Source of the DNA: Symbiodinium microadriaticum
Taxonomy: Eukaryota; Sar; Dinophyceae; Suessiales; Symbiodiniaceae
Length of the DNA: 64,000 bases
Direction: 5' to 3'
NCBI GenBank assembly: GCA_001939145.1
Contig: LSRX01000052.1
Location: forward strand, 1,015,245 to 1,079,244
The notes under the pieces are model-generated. The model did not search any database. It had not been told where the DNA came from and saw nothing but the letters and a program-made list of their open reading frames with translations. The translations under genes were made by a program, and so were the position numbers. Shown piece after piece: positions 1-9,794 of this stretch (position 1 is its first letter; every line of letters starts with the position of its first letter).

Positions 1-1299
1 TATAAGCCGGTCTGGAGGTGTGGCGTCTTGCTGCGGTGTATGTCTTGCTGTGGTGTGTGGTGCTGTGGTGGGTCTTGCTGGGGTGTGTCTTGCTGTGGTG
101 TGATGTTGTGTTGTGTTATGCTGTGTTGTATGGGCGACGCAATTTGACGAAGAACCCTTCGCTGAAGCTTTCGGGAAAAAAATGCCTACTTCAAGCTATT
201 TGGAATTATCCTAATCCTCAGTTAAAACCGTAAATCCTAAGCCCAAAACCCTCCGGGTAAGACTCCAGGACTTCCATGTACATGCTAAGTTTCGGTGTTT
301 TAGGTCTTATAGGGACATCACGAGGCCCCGCCAGTGGCGGACCGCCGCTTTTTACTTGTCATCTTTATGGCTTGGGCGTGTATGGGTTCAGGGGTTTAGG
401 GTTCGGGGTTTAAGGTTTAGGGTTCAGGGGTGTGAAGAGATTGGCTAATTCAAGGTCGCGGCGGTCGCGGCATGCAAGATGTACTTCTCCAAAGGTTAAG
501 ATTGCATAGGTAGGTCTTCATGGGTGTGTACAGGGGTTTCAAAAGAGTCTCCAAGTGGTCAGGGCAACTCTACGTGCTTTCGGTGTGGGATCGGGGGCTC
601 TGTGTATCATTCCCCAAAACAGCAGCGTGGCTCTAACTTTACTTGCAACATCTCTACCAAGCCTCATGATCTCTTTGACCGGGTTCTTGTTCAGGGACTT
701 TATTTTAAGTTGCCATAATAGGGATATATAGTAAATAATATGGTTTCTTTGTTATGGTATCTTAAATTAAATCCTTTAAACAAGAACCCAGTTGAAAGGA
801 GCCTTGGATTATTATGTTAACTCGAACTAAATCCCTTAATAACAAGAACCCAGTTGAAAGGAGCCTGGGGTTTGCATAGATCCTTAAGTGCCTTTTTACT
901 TGTTCGTAGGTAGGGCCAAAGAAGCGTTCTTCAACGAGATCTGAGCAAGTCTTGCACCCTTAACCTGAGCAGCTCAGGGCTATGGCCCACGCGCAACTCC
1001 CAAACATTGAGCCCAAATCGTGACCTTAGTTGTCAGGGTTTAGGGTCCTGTAGAACTTGTAACCTAAAACACAAGCTGAGCCGGTATTCAGCCCATGTGT
1101 AAGCCATACGTGAGTGCAAATCCGTCTCGAGTTCCAGCAAAGCATAAAACCGTGCTTGACCTAGGTTTCTGAGTAGTACCCTTCTACCCTTTTTATTTCG
1201 GGGTCTCCTTACTAAAACCGAATATTAGGGAAAAGCGTACTCTTGTTATTAAGGTCTTACTGGTGAGCCTAGTGACAGGCCTTGAGCGACGAAGACACG
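1..1299. other. No gene seen; GT-rich start and scattered heptamers
   Basis: The first 130 bases are a degenerate GTGTGG/CTTGCTGTG repeat. Isolated TTTAGGG words occur at about 380-430. A foldback element lies at 676-857. The short open frames at 18-233 and 524-718 have composition dictated by the repeats, and I do not support them as genes. Confidence 0.5.
676..857. mobile_element. Palindromic element family 6, copy 1 (extended)
   Basis: Left end GACCGGGTTCTTGTT is mirrored by AACAAGAACCCAGTT. The right arm occurs twice (about 780-797 and 840-857), followed each time by GAAAGGAGCCT, so one end has been duplicated. AT-rich centre with TAGTAAATAATATGG. Confidence 0.6.
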
Positions 1300-1360
1300 G
1301 GCCTGCACTGCTCCATCCTGGGTGGCGTGGTTGGCGTCAGCGACACGCCTTGCGCTGCAG
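1300..1360 (+). CDS. Candidate micro-exon, unknown protein
   Basis: Open segment reading GLHCSILGGVVGVSDTPCA with two cysteines. It ends CTGCAG before GC, a possible GC donor. No acceptor is obvious, so the left limit is uncertain. Confidence 0.33.
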
Positions 1361-1379
1361 GCTCGGATAAGCGTACATA

Positions 1380-1500
1380 AACCCTAAACCCCCTAAACCC
1401 TAAACCCTAAACCCCCTAAACCCCCTAAGCCCTAAACCCTAAACCCCCTAAACCCTGAACCCACTAAGCCCTAAACCCCCTAAACCCCTAACCCTGAACT
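1380..1500. repeat. Telomere-like CCCTAAA tract
   Basis: About 120 bases of CCCTAAA heptamers and CCCCTAAA octamers with point variants. It is interstitial and degenerate, not a chromosome end. Confidence 0.85.
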
Positions 1501-1515
1501 CAAGACTTCAAGGAT

Positions 1516-1564
1516 GCCAGGTAATGTCTTCGTGGACCCGACTGCCGGACACAAGTGGAAGAAC
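1516..1564 (+). CDS. Candidate micro-exon, unknown protein
   Basis: Reads GNVFVDPTAGHKWKN after a CCAG acceptor-like site, and is followed by a TA microsatellite. The peptide is plausible, but the donor is not identified. Confidence 0.3.
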
Positions 1565-1687
1565 AAATCTATATATATATATATAATATTACATGTATAC
1601 ACACTCCCTAATAATTAAGGAGTATACCTCAAGTTATAGATTTAATACGGTATAGTTCTTAATTAAAGGATTTCGGACGTTCTGGAT

Positions 1688-1774
1688 TCTCCGGCGACAT
1701 TCGAGACCGCAGCCTACGAGCTGAAGGCACGGCGACAATGCGCAGGGAGCGATTGCTTGGCCCCAGATGCTGTG
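1688..1774 (+). CDS. Candidate micro-exon, unknown protein
   Basis: Open frame with the peptide core FETAAYELKARRQCAGSDC and then LAPDAV; a GT follows directly at 1775. GC-rich third positions contrast with the flanking heptamer DNA. Confidence 0.5.
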
Positions 1775-1873
1775 GTTCGGGTTTAGGGTTTCGGGTTTAG
1801 GCTCTAGGGTTTAGGGATGCTGTGGTTTAGGGTTTATGGGGGTTGGGGTTATGGTTTAGGATTTAGGGTTTAG

Positions 1874-1978
1874 TGAGCCTCGACGATGTGAAGAACTCGC
1901 CGCAAGGGGCTTCTCGGATTGGCCGAGGCCGTGATAAGGCACCGTTCGTGCCAAACGAGCTCGGGTGCTTCAAAACCT
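1874..1978 (+). CDS. Candidate micro-exon, unknown protein
   Basis: Starts directly after a TTTAG that is part of a telomere-like heptamer and ends at GTAAAA. The peptide contains SLDDVKNSPQGASRIGRG and APFVPNELGCFKT. Both splice-like limits are present. Confidence 0.5.
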
Positions 1979-2423
1979 GTAAAAACCAATAGTGTTTCTA
2001 GGTTTTAGAGTCATTATAGGCGGCAGTGACCGATCATGTTGTATGTTTGGGGTTACAGGTAGGTTGTGGGGCCTAGGCCCCATCCACAGACAGCCCTGGC
2101 CTCTAGGGGCCCCGTATATACCCGCCCGAAGTATATAGAAGGATCAAGAACATAAGACCCCTAGCCAAGCCCCAGTTTTTCTTTTGAGTTCGTGCTCCGC
2201 AAAACCCTAAACTCTTGCTGTACGGCTCAAATGCTCTAGCCGAAAAGCCCTATGTAGTGTGGCTTTTGGAACCAAAAGCTTTTACTATATGAGTCCTTAG
2301 TGTTAGAACCTTAGGGTAAACCCCATACTGTAGTAGCCCTAAACCCAAACTCTTTAAACCCTAAACGTCAAACCCTAAACCCTATAAACCCTAAACTCGC
2401 AAGCCTAAATCTGTGAGGTTTAG

Positions 2424-2472
2424 GTTCCCGCCGCTGACGGGCGAAGCTAAATCCTCGAACTTGACATTCCCT
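2424..2472 (+). CDS. Candidate micro-exon with GTAAGT donor
   Basis: Flanked by GGTTTAG on the left (heptamer-type acceptor) and a consensus GTAAGT donor on the right. Encodes FPPLTGEAKSSNLTFP. Confidence 0.5.
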
Positions 2473-2861
2473 GTAAGTCTTGCCAAGGGCCCGAGTTCCC
2501 CGGATGCTTTTCTTGGTGCTTTGAGATAGGGGCTTGAAAGGTTTTAGGATTTAGGGTTTAAGGGTTTTCTTGGTGAATTGAAATAGGGGGCTTGAAAGGC
2601 TTTAGGACTTTAGCCCTGAGGGTGCTTCGTTTTGGGACCTTTCTGTTCTGGAAGGCCGGACAGGAGACTTAGACGAACCTTCATACAATAGTAGCATTAT
2701 ATGGGCTCATCTCTGAAGCCCTACAACCTATAGACCCCCAAACTTGCTGGGTTTAGGGTTTAAAGTTTAGGACTTAGTATTTTGGGGTTTAGGGCTTAGG
2801 ATTTAGGGTTTAGGGTTTAGGGGTCAGGGTTCCGCAATCCATCACTTTTTTTGATGCGCAG

Positions 2862-2911
2862 GCAAGAACTGCTCGGGCACTGTGTGCGGCATCTTGGCAG
2901 AAGATGAGGCG
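2862..2911 (+). CDS. Candidate micro-exon, two cysteines
   Basis: Acceptor GATGCGCAG, donor GTGGGT. Encodes GKNCSGTVCGILAEDEA. Confidence 0.55.
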
Positions 2912-2944
2912 GTGGGTTCGGACTTATGGGGTTAGGGTATAGAT

Positions 2945-3053
2945 CCCAAGGGTCCAAGTACCCAAATAGTAGGGTTTCAATGTCCAACAACCATTCAGAG
3001 TATGGATTTTGGGACCTAAATCCTTACTATTTGGGTACTCGGACCCTCTTGGG
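2945..3053. mobile_element. Palindromic element family 3, copy 1
   Basis: Arms CCCAAGGGTCCAAGTACCCA and its mirror TGGGTACTCGGACCCTCTTGGG enclose an imperfect stem with TCAGAGTATGG at the centre. Confidence 0.8.
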
Positions 3054-3097
3054 ATGAACGACCGTCCATGTTTGTGATACATCATTCAGGGTCTAAG

Positions 3098-3166
3098 GCG
3101 CACAATATTGTAACTTGGGCTTTACGTGGATCGGGGAAGAAGTCTGGATAAATTTCGATATCAAGG
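3098..3166 (+). CDS. Candidate micro-exon, unknown protein
   Basis: Open after an upstream stop; TAAG acceptor, GC-type donor. The core peptide CNLGFTWIGEEVWINFDIKG alternates hydrophobic residues as a beta-sandwich protein would. Confidence 0.5.
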
Positions 3167-3404
3167 GCCTGTTCGTGATGCTACTCCTTAGTCACCTTAG
3201 CATGGTGATAGTGCAATCTACCCCAAAAAACTTATCCTACTGAGCGATGCTCATTATAACATATCAAGCCTTTGATCCTTTCCAAGCCACTAAACCCTAA
3301 TGCACACCTCTGACAAGTAAACCGCATTTCTTCAACGGCTACTGCAGGGATCAAATCTCCTTCAGGTTCCATATATTCTGCGGTCTACGTGAAGTACCTA
3401 AGCC

Positions 3405-3470
3405 CCTAAACCGTAAACCCTAAACCCTAAACCTAGACCCTAAACCCTAAACCCTAAACCCTTACCACTC
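3405..3470. repeat. Telomere-like CCCTAAA tract
   Basis: Run of CCCTAAA heptamers with few variants. A further GGGTTTA cluster in the opposite orientation lies at about 3590-3655. The GC-rich frame at 3637-3900 between them has heptamer-driven composition and is not called a gene. Confidence 0.8.
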
Positions 3471-3489
3471 GTTTCCTACAATCCTTCAG

Positions 3490-3532
3490 TCTTTCGTCGC
3501 TCGGAGAAGCGGGCTCCGACTCCCTGATCCCC
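3490..3532 (+). CDS. Candidate micro-exon, unknown protein
   Basis: Follows CCTTCAG and reads LSSLGEAGSDSLIP before CCAG. Short, so weakly supported. Confidence 0.35.
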
Positions 3533-4020
3533 AGAATGCAAAACCCCAAGTCCCTCCCAACCCCACGTCCCTGAACCCTGGACCCTAGTCTTTAGGGTTT
3601 AGGATTTAGGGGTTTAGGGTTCAGGGTTTTAAGGTTTTGGGTTTAGGGTTTGGGGTAATCTTACACCTTCGAAACTGCTGCAAACACTCATGGCTTTTGG
3701 AGGAGGTTCAGGGGTCGGGGGTTTCTGGTTTATTGGGAGGCCGGGGGGGGGGGTTCGGATTTCGGGTGTTTTTTCAGCCTTTTAGGGAGCTTGGGGGGTT
3801 TGCAGCTGGGATTTCAGGGTTGGCGGCTTCCAGGCTGCTGGCATCTATTGCTGTGGTTGTGGCTCTCAGGGCTTTGGGGCCTAGAACTTCGGGGGCCTGA
3901 GAAGTTCGACCTGTTATTCCTTCTTGTACTCGTGTTAGGGTTTAGGGTTTAGGGTCAATGTANCCCGACCCTAATTGTTCTAAACGGTAAGGCTCCTACA
4001 ATGTTTGGGCCTTACAGTAG

Positions 4021-4064
4021 AGCTTTGCGGTGGTCAACAAGCACAACAGGCAACAGCGGAGAAC
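4021..4064 (+). CDS. Candidate micro-exon, basic peptide
   Basis: Begins after CAGTAG and encodes SFAVVNKHNRQQRR; GA follows as a possible non-canonical donor. Confidence 0.4.
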
Positions 4065-4575
4065 CCTGAAAACCCTAAACCCTAAACGGCAAAACCCTAA
4101 GTCCTAAACCCTATAAACCCTAAATAGAGGGGTTTGAAGAGTTATTCGGGTAGCGCCCTAGATTAAGGTCCCTTTGAGGTTTCTTTTTTTACCCAAGGGT
4201 GCAGTACTCTTTTGGGGAACTTCGAGAGGGGTCCCCAATTTGGAGAACTACCCGTTTGCTAGTCGTGCTATTCCTTCCGGCTTGTTCAGTCTTGAAGTAG
4301 AAGATGCCCCAAATCCCTTGTCCCGCAACCCTACTGAGATCTTGGAAGGCTTTAGAACATGACGCCAAACAAAACGGCCATCTCCCATGATATTGCTTAA
4401 GATACCCCAGTCCCGACTAGTGTATGGCTCAAGATAAGCTATTTCACTGTGGGTTTGGATGTTTATATTAGTGGCGGAATGTGGGTACTCCTAGACCCTA
4501 AACCCCGATCCCCGAAGCCATAAAATCCTGAAGCCCTAAACACTACAATCTAGATTAGACGGGGTATCATGAGGT

Positions 4576-4632
4576 ACACTGAAAGAAACCGGAGACGACA
4601 AGTGGTTCGAGAAGCTCAGCTGCAACGGGATA
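4576..4632 (+). CDS. Candidate micro-exon, unknown protein
   Basis: Encodes TLKETGDDKWFEKLSCNG, followed in frame by a stop within heptamer-like DNA. The acceptor is uncertain. Composition is clearly coding-like. Confidence 0.48.
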
Positions 4633-4870
4633 CACCCCTAACAGTAACACCCTAAGCCTTGAACCCCGAGCCTGAATTTGTAGAGTTTGGGATTTTGGAA
4701 TTGCTCCTCACCCCAAAACCTGTAAACTCTCAGTTTCGATATGTTCAGATGTTGAGGGATCTTTTCTGGTTGCTAGGTGGAAGGTGTATTGTTCGAGGGT
4801 AGATCAGTGGTCCAGGGCTATATTGCGCCGGGTCTTCATCAGGGTATGGGGCTACGATGCTGTGATCCAG

Positions 4871-4941
4871 CGTTTGGGGTTTAATATTTTGGCGTTAATC
4901 ACGAACGAGGCCACAGCCAAAGCCGCGCAGGCGCACTTTGG
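4871..4941 (+). CDS. Candidate micro-exon with GTATGT donor
   Basis: Starts after GATCCAG and ends before GTATGT. Reads RLGFNILALITNEATAKAAQ and on to AHFG, alanine-rich toward the end. Confidence 0.5.
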
Positions 4942-4944
4942 GTA

Positions 4945-5740
4945 TGTTATGTGAATGTGCAGAAGTTTGGTTGTGTTTTTAGTCGTGCCCCTTGTATTGG
5001 TTTGTTGCCCTGGTGGAGGCTTTCCAAAAAGAACGGTAGGAGAAGGTACTAAAAGCAATGGCCTGTGGGGAACTATTGAGTTTTTTACTCGGATGCTGAT
5101 CCGTGTACATCACAAGCCTTACTTACGGCTTTGGTGTATACAAGCGGATGAAGAATGCCACTATAACAATGATGTTAAGGGCCATACTACGGTATAGTTA
5201 TCATGGTTAGACCCTGAGGAATAGTACAGAACGCAAGAATTCAGGCGTCTATCTTTTTTTTCTGGCCCCTCGCACTCAACACTTGACCGTGACCCTTGTG
5301 AACTTGATCGTTTAGAGGCCTAACCCCGACTTTAAGGGCAACATGAAACTGAAAAGTAGGGCCTTATTCTCGCTTGGTTTAGGGTTTAGAGCTACGGGCC
5401 CACTGCACCCGTCCATGTCGCCTTTTAGATTAGGCGATAAGGGTGTAGGGTTATATAGAGTAGGCGTGTAGGCATTGGTTTAAAGTTGCCACGCCGGAAG
5501 ACCTGTAATTCCCAATTGTATACTATGCAGGCGTGTGGACCCTGAGGGTAAGCCACAGATTGAACCCTACGACCCCAAACCCAAGACCCTAAGTACCAAA
5601 GAAGCACCCGCAGGAGTGTGCCCTAAATCCTCCCAGCACCTTGCGTTCCTGAAACCTCGAAAGCCGCTACTCCTAAACTATAATATCCAAGAACCACCCC
5701 CAAACTATAGTAGTATGTCTTTACCAAACTAAACTAAGCT
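4945..5740. other. Stretch without supported exon
   Basis: Contains ordinary-complexity DNA with two overlapping unconvincing frames (4955-5197 +, 5535-5732 +) and few heptamers. Neither frame shows exon limits or a recognisable product. Confidence 0.4.
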
Positions 5741-5743
5741 CAG

Positions 5744-5812
5744 GATCGACTGCGACCGAGCATCCGGCCAATATGTCTATCTCCAACTACCAGGCCGGTT
5801 TGTTCTGTTTTT
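5744..5812 (+). CDS. Candidate exon, fucolectin/F5-8C-like C-terminal strand
   Basis: CTCAG acceptor and GTAAGT donor give IDCDRASGQYVYLQLPG and then RFVLF. Cys, then GxYVYxQLPG, is the signature near the end of fucolectin-type (F5/8C-like) carbohydrate-binding beta-sandwiches, where the next strand normally carries LCEV. That strand would have to be in another exon and I did not find it. Family resemblance only. Confidence 0.5.
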
Positions 5813-6074
5813 GTAAGTTTAGGCTTGCATTTCTTCATGGGGTTATGTAAGGATTGTATAAGTTTTGCTTACGGCCTTAAGCTGTTCAAGGTTATGTAAG
5901 GATGGGGCATCGCAGACTTAGTAAGTAGTTTGTGAGCGAGGCAACCATAGTTATACCTACTTCTAAGCCGCACGTGACTAATTAAATTATTCACAAGGCC
6001 TGTTACTTCAGTTCCCTTGATTCGTTATATAAATCATCAAATGTGTATGGTGCTGCTGAACTTCGTGTATACAG

Positions 6075-6190
6075 GGCGGCAAAAGGGGTTTGCCCAGCCG
6101 GGTTTCGGAGAACACAAGAATTTTTTGCACAGTATCATTCAAGAGCTATGCCGGAGTCTTGCTACATGGTCTCATTTATCATTGATGTAG
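6075..6190 (+). CDS. Candidate exon with canonical splice limits
   Basis: ATACAG acceptor and GTGAGC donor bound 116 bases open in one frame. The peptide begins AAKGVCPAGFRRTQEFF and ends MPESCYMVSFIIDVG. CPAGF recalls an EGF or FU-type turn, which would link this upstream cluster to the furin-like gene. Confidence 0.55.
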
Positions 6191-6499
6191 GTGAGCTTGT
6201 CTAGAATGGTTTAGATGGGTTTAGGGCCACTTTTTCAAGGTTCGGGGAGACCGGGTTGTGGTGTTTCGGGGTTTGTTGGCTCGGGGGGTTAAGGCTTTAT
6301 TTGTGTTTTGCAGGTTTGCCCCCCTTTAGGCCTTCAGAAGTTTAGAGTCTAGAGTCTAGAGAGTCTGTTTTAAGTCCGGTTCAACAGTTGTACCGAAACC
6401 CTCAACCCCTAAACCCCTAAACCCCCAAAACCCTAAACCCTTATTTGCATGCAGCCCAATCCGCAGGGCTCTTGCAACTTTTGAGTTGGGTTTTGTTTA

Positions 6500-6612
6500 C
6501 CCGAAGGGTCCCAGTGCCCAAATAGTAGGGTTTCAACTCGCAAAAACCATTCAGGGCATGGATTTTGGGGACCTGAAACCCTACTCTTTGGGTACTCGGA
6601 CCCTCTGGGTTA
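6500..6612. mobile_element. Palindromic element family 3, copy 2
   Basis: Arms CCCGAAGGGTCCCAGTGCCC and GGGTACTCGGACCCTCTGGG with the family centre CATTCAGGGCATGG. Confidence 0.8.
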
Positions 6613-6657
6613 CACTTGCATCACATGGCCGTCGGCTATGGCTCCTCACTAGTTCCC

Positions 6658-6769
6658 TGAGGACGAAATGAACCCTAAAAGGGTTTAGGGTTTAGGGTTC
6701 ATATGCCATAGAGGGATTCACAGTATATGGGTATAGGGCCCCTACTTCTAAGGGTCATTTCGTCCTTAA
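6658..6769. mobile_element. Palindromic element family 5, copy 1
   Basis: GGACGAAATGAACCCTAAAAGG is mirrored by CTAAGGGTCATTTCGTCC. The arm itself contains a telomere-like heptamer. Confidence 0.8.
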
Positions 6770-6916
6770 CGTTCATAGCCACGGTGCGATCCTTGTGCCA
6801 AGGAGCGTAATATAGGGATCTAGATAATTACCAATGCTATGTTGTGGGTTTCCTCATTATGATTGTAGTATAATTTAGCCCAAAACCCTATTCAGCCCTA
6901 TTCTGACACTGTTAAG

Positions 6917-6970
6917 GCGCTTATTTTCCTGGCCGGTCTGGTTTCTACTTCGTATACGCCTCCGACCGAG
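6917..6970 (+). CDS. Candidate micro-exon, aromatic-rich
   Basis: TTAAG acceptor; reads AYFPGRSGFYFVYASDRV before GAGTGA or GTGAAC. The aromatic-rich peptide is not expected from the surrounding repeats. Confidence 0.45.
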
Positions 6971-7076
6971 TGAACCCTAAACGATAGAGTATAGCTCGGT
7001 TTAGGTTTAGGGTTTAGGGTGTAGCTCGCACCCCGTTCACCCATTTGGGGATCTGTAGAGGGGGGAGAGGATTTTC

Positions 7077-7190
7077 GCAACCCTAAACCCTAAACCCCTA
7101 AACCCTGCCAAAAAAAACTTAAACCCTAAACCCCAAACCCCTAAACCCTAAAACCCTAAACGCTAAAACCCTAAAGCCCTAAACCCAAAC
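7077..7190. repeat. Telomere-like CCCTAAA tract
   Basis: Run of CCCTAAA/CCCCTAAA units with an inserted short A run. Confidence 0.85.
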
Positions 7191-7205
7191 AGTTTCGAGA
7201 TGCAG

Positions 7206-7270
7206 GACTCCCGGGCCAAGGAATCCTTACACGGACTACTCCCGGCCTCCACAAAACGAACAAAAGCCGG
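7206..7270 (+). CDS. Candidate micro-exon, unknown protein
   Basis: Follows GATGCAG; open frame reading DSRAKESLHGLLPASTKRTK. The donor is unclear. Confidence 0.35.
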
Positions 7271-7298
7271 GAACCCATAAGAGCGTGTATGGTATGCG

Positions 7299-7396
7299 AG
7301 TTTCCGGAAATTAGGGGTACCTCATTCTAGGGTCCTTATACTAAGGATCCTACTATTTAGGGTACTATATTAGGGTCTCCTATGTTCAGAAACCCC
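7299..7396. mobile_element. Palindromic element family 8, copy 1
   Basis: TTTCCGGAAATTAGGGGTACC with mirror GGGTCTCCTATGTTCAGAAA; inner stem TAAGGATCCTA. Confidence 0.75.
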
Positions 7397-7472
7397 ATAT
7401 CCCCTAAACCCTAAACTAAAGCCCTAAACCCTGAACCCCGAAACCCTACAGTAAACTTCTCAGAAGCCCTAA

Positions 7473-7558
7473 AAGCCGAAGATGTGGTAAAACAGCTGAA
7501 GGAGCCGTGTCTTCGCGAAGACAAGGCTCCTTCAGCTGTTCTACCACATCTTCGGCTT
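7473..7558. repeat. Loop-less 43-bp-arm perfect hairpin
   Basis: AAGCCGAAGATGTGG at the left edge pairs with CCACATCTTCGGCTT at the right. The arms are 43 bases each with two mismatches, and the centre TCTTCGCGAAGA leaves no loop. It differs in sequence from every other palindrome here: GC-rich and without a heptamer inside the arms. Confidence 0.85.
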
Positions 7559-7807
7559 AGGGCGTTTCAGGGTTGAGGGTTTAGGCAGGGGCCTCTAGGC
7601 CTCTAAGCTCTTACAGGGCTTATTTTAGGCCCAAAGGGCATTATAGGTTTTAGGTTTTCGGGCTATAATTCTAGGGTTTTCAGGGCTATGTTTGCAGGGG
7701 TTTAGGGTTCTAACTCAGTTATAACTGTAGGTTCTAGGGTTATAATCCCTGCAGGCCCTAAACCCTCAGCCTTGAGCACCAAACCTCAACTCCTCCGTCC
7801 GCCGCAG

Positions 7808-7877
7808 GATATCGCGTCCTGAACTTCCGTGAGCTCGTCGCATACAAGGCGGGCTTCAAGTCTGCCATCTTCGTCTC
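7808..7877 (+). CDS. Candidate micro-exon, unknown protein
   Basis: GCCGCAG acceptor. Peptide YRVLNFRELVAYKAGFKSAI and then FVS; strongly coding-like codon use (CGC GTC CTG AAC TTC). Runs into a heptamer region containing a stop. Confidence 0.55.
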
Positions 7878-8088
7878 GAAACCCTGAACCGTAAGCCCTA
7901 AGCCCTAAGCCTAAACCCGAAAAACGAAACCCTACACCCGAAACCCTAAAACCCGAAACCCTAAACCCCTAAACCCGAAACCTTAAACCCTATTTAGGAT
8001 TTATAGGGTTTCGAGCCTAGGATTTCCGAGTTTCGTTGCTTGAGGTTCCTCACTTAAAGGCGTTTCTATAAGGGCTACATGGGTAGTT

Positions 8089-8184
8089 CTCTAAATTAGG
8101 GTCCCTTTTTTGGGTTCCTTCTTATAAGGATGCCGTACTATGTTGGGGACCTAAAAAGGGACCCTACTTTAGAGAACTACCTAC
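8089..8184. mobile_element. Palindromic element family 4, copy 1
   Basis: GGGTAGTTCTCTAAATTAGG pairs with CTACTTTAGAGAACTACC; the centre resembles TATAAGGATGCCGTACTATG. Confidence 0.8.
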
Positions 8185-8343
8185 TTAGCTTTCTAGGGCT
8201 TCATGGTTAAACCCGATATAAACCCTCTGACCCTAAACCCTTAAACCCTCAAACCCTCAACCTTCACACCCTGATCCCCGAAGCCCTCAAATCCTAAACC
8301 CTCAACCCCTCCATCCTCAAACCCTTAACCGGAAGTGGACCAG

Positions 8344-8401
8344 GTCGCTGAGAGCGAGTCCTGCGTCGAAACGTGGCAGACGACCAACGTGCTTCAAACA
8401 G
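8344..8401 (+). CDS. Candidate micro-exon with GC donor
   Basis: Acceptor GGACCAG, donor GCCCGG after AAACAG. Encodes VAESESCVETWQTTNVLQT. Confidence 0.55.
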
Positions 8402-8472
8402 GCCCGGCCTCTTGTTTTGCCTAAGTCGGGGCTGGGTCTAACTTTGTATGAGTGTTTGGGGTTTAGCCATAG

Positions 8473-8583
8473 CCCAGAGGGTCCAAGTACCCAAATTGTA
8501 GGGTTTCAAGGTCCAAAAACCATTCAGAGTATGGATTTTGGGACCTAAAACCTTACTATTTGGGTACTCGGACCCTCTGGGTA
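8473..8583. mobile_element. Palindromic element family 3, copy 3
   Basis: CCCAGAGGGTCCAAGTACCC is mirrored by GGGTACTCGGACCCTCTGGG. Its right end abuts a family 1 element. Confidence 0.85.
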
Positions 8584-8669
8584 GGCTCCTTAGTAGTTCC
8601 TTCTTGTAGGTGATATTTAGGATCCTATAAGGTAACCCCAAAAAGGAACTACTAAGGAGCCTATGGGTA
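8581..8669. mobile_element. Palindromic element family 1, copy 1
   Basis: AGGCTCCTTAGTAGTTCCTT pairs with AAGGAACTACTAAGGAGCCT. The central TTTAGGATCCTATAAGG is common to the family. The outer CCCATA of the left arm is missing where it joins the neighbouring element. Confidence 0.85.
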
Positions 8670-9046
8670 GGCACCCTAAACCCTAAAACCCTAAAGCCCT
8701 AAACCTATGTAAACCGTCTCCTTTTGTGGGTTGGTCCCTCAACCTAGGGTTGAGTTTCAGGGTTTCTTTGGGTGTTTAGTTTAGAATGTAGAGAGGGTGG
8801 CATTTTGAGGGCTGCAAAGAGGCCCCCCCAAATCTGAGTCTTTAGGGGTTTAGGGTTTAGGGTTTAAGGGTTTAGGGCTTCAGGGTTTAGGCTTTAGGGC
8901 TTTAGGGTTTGAGCCGGAAATCTTATCATTAGAGGGCCTTGGAACACTTTGCATGCCAGGCATGTTTTGTTTCGGGTAGATAGGTTTAGGGTTGAGGCCT
9001 TAGGGTAAGATTGGAGCATCCTTATCCTCGTGCCCGTTGATTGCAG

Positions 9047-9118
9047 TACATGGAATCCCTCCACGCGTTGTCCTTTATCCATGTTCCAACTTTCTCTGGG
9101 TCACTGTATGCATTGAAG
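9047..9118 (+). CDS. Candidate exon, 24 codons, phase 0
   Basis: TTGCAG acceptor and GTGCCC donor after an AAG codon. Peptide YMESLHALSFIHVPTFSGS and then LYALK. The frame stays open to 9199 (KNYIKWRSF), so the exon could be longer. Confidence 0.55.
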
Positions 9119-9389
9119 GTGCCCGCACCCAAGACTCGTCGCACACCCAAGAACTACATAAAGTGGCGAAGCTTCCATGAAAAACAACTAAAACCATGAG
9201 CCTTTGCAACCAAAAGGTGCAGCCAACCCCCAAAAACTAAAAAACTAGACCCCCTAAGCCCCAAACCCTCTAATCCCAAGCCCTGCAAAGACTTATCCTT
9301 AAACTTCCTTAAGCCAGACTTATTTCAAGCCATATAGAGCCCTTCAAGGAATCCCGACCCCTGGCAGCAGCCATGGCATCTTGTTGCAG

Positions 9390-9428
9390 GTGACAGCTTT
9401 GCGGCGGCTAACCAGGAGCTTGCACGGG
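9390..9428 (+). CDS. Candidate micro-exon, unknown protein
   Basis: TTGTTGCAG acceptor, then GDSFAAANQELAR and a GA-type donor. A longer alternative frame (9381-9647) is repeat-driven. Confidence 0.4.
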
Positions 9429-9728
9429 ATTTCTAGTGCTCAGGGTTTAGGGGCTATAGGGTTCAGGGTTAAGCGGTGTAGGGTTCGGTCGTGTGGAGCT
9501 TTAGCGGAATTTCTTCCACATTTGGGGTACAGGCTTGGGATGTTACTGTACTGTAGCTGTGTAGGGTTTGAGGAATGTGGGGGTTGCCGGCTTAAAAAAA
9601 GGCGGCCTTACTTCCTGTCTCCTCCTCCTCAAAACCCGGCAGCCTAACCCGAAAGCCTAACCCCCAATCCTGAACCCTAAACCCTAAACCCTGGTGTTGT
9701 GCCTTTTTGTGGCACTCTATTGGCTCAG

Positions 9729-9791
9729 GACCTTCAACGGAACTTGGCTAGTGTAAACCAGCGCAAGACAAGACCGACGGACTGTCAGCTG
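9729..9791 (+). CDS. Candidate micro-exon with GT donor
   Basis: GGCTCAG acceptor, GTGTTC donor; encodes DLQRNLASVNQRKTRPTDCQ and then L. Confidence 0.5.
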
Positions 9792-9794
9792 GTG

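Noticed and set aside
1380-1500. Chromosome end or subtelomere
   Set aside because: Heptamer tracts are short, degenerate, in both orientations and spread through the whole window, so they are interstitial.
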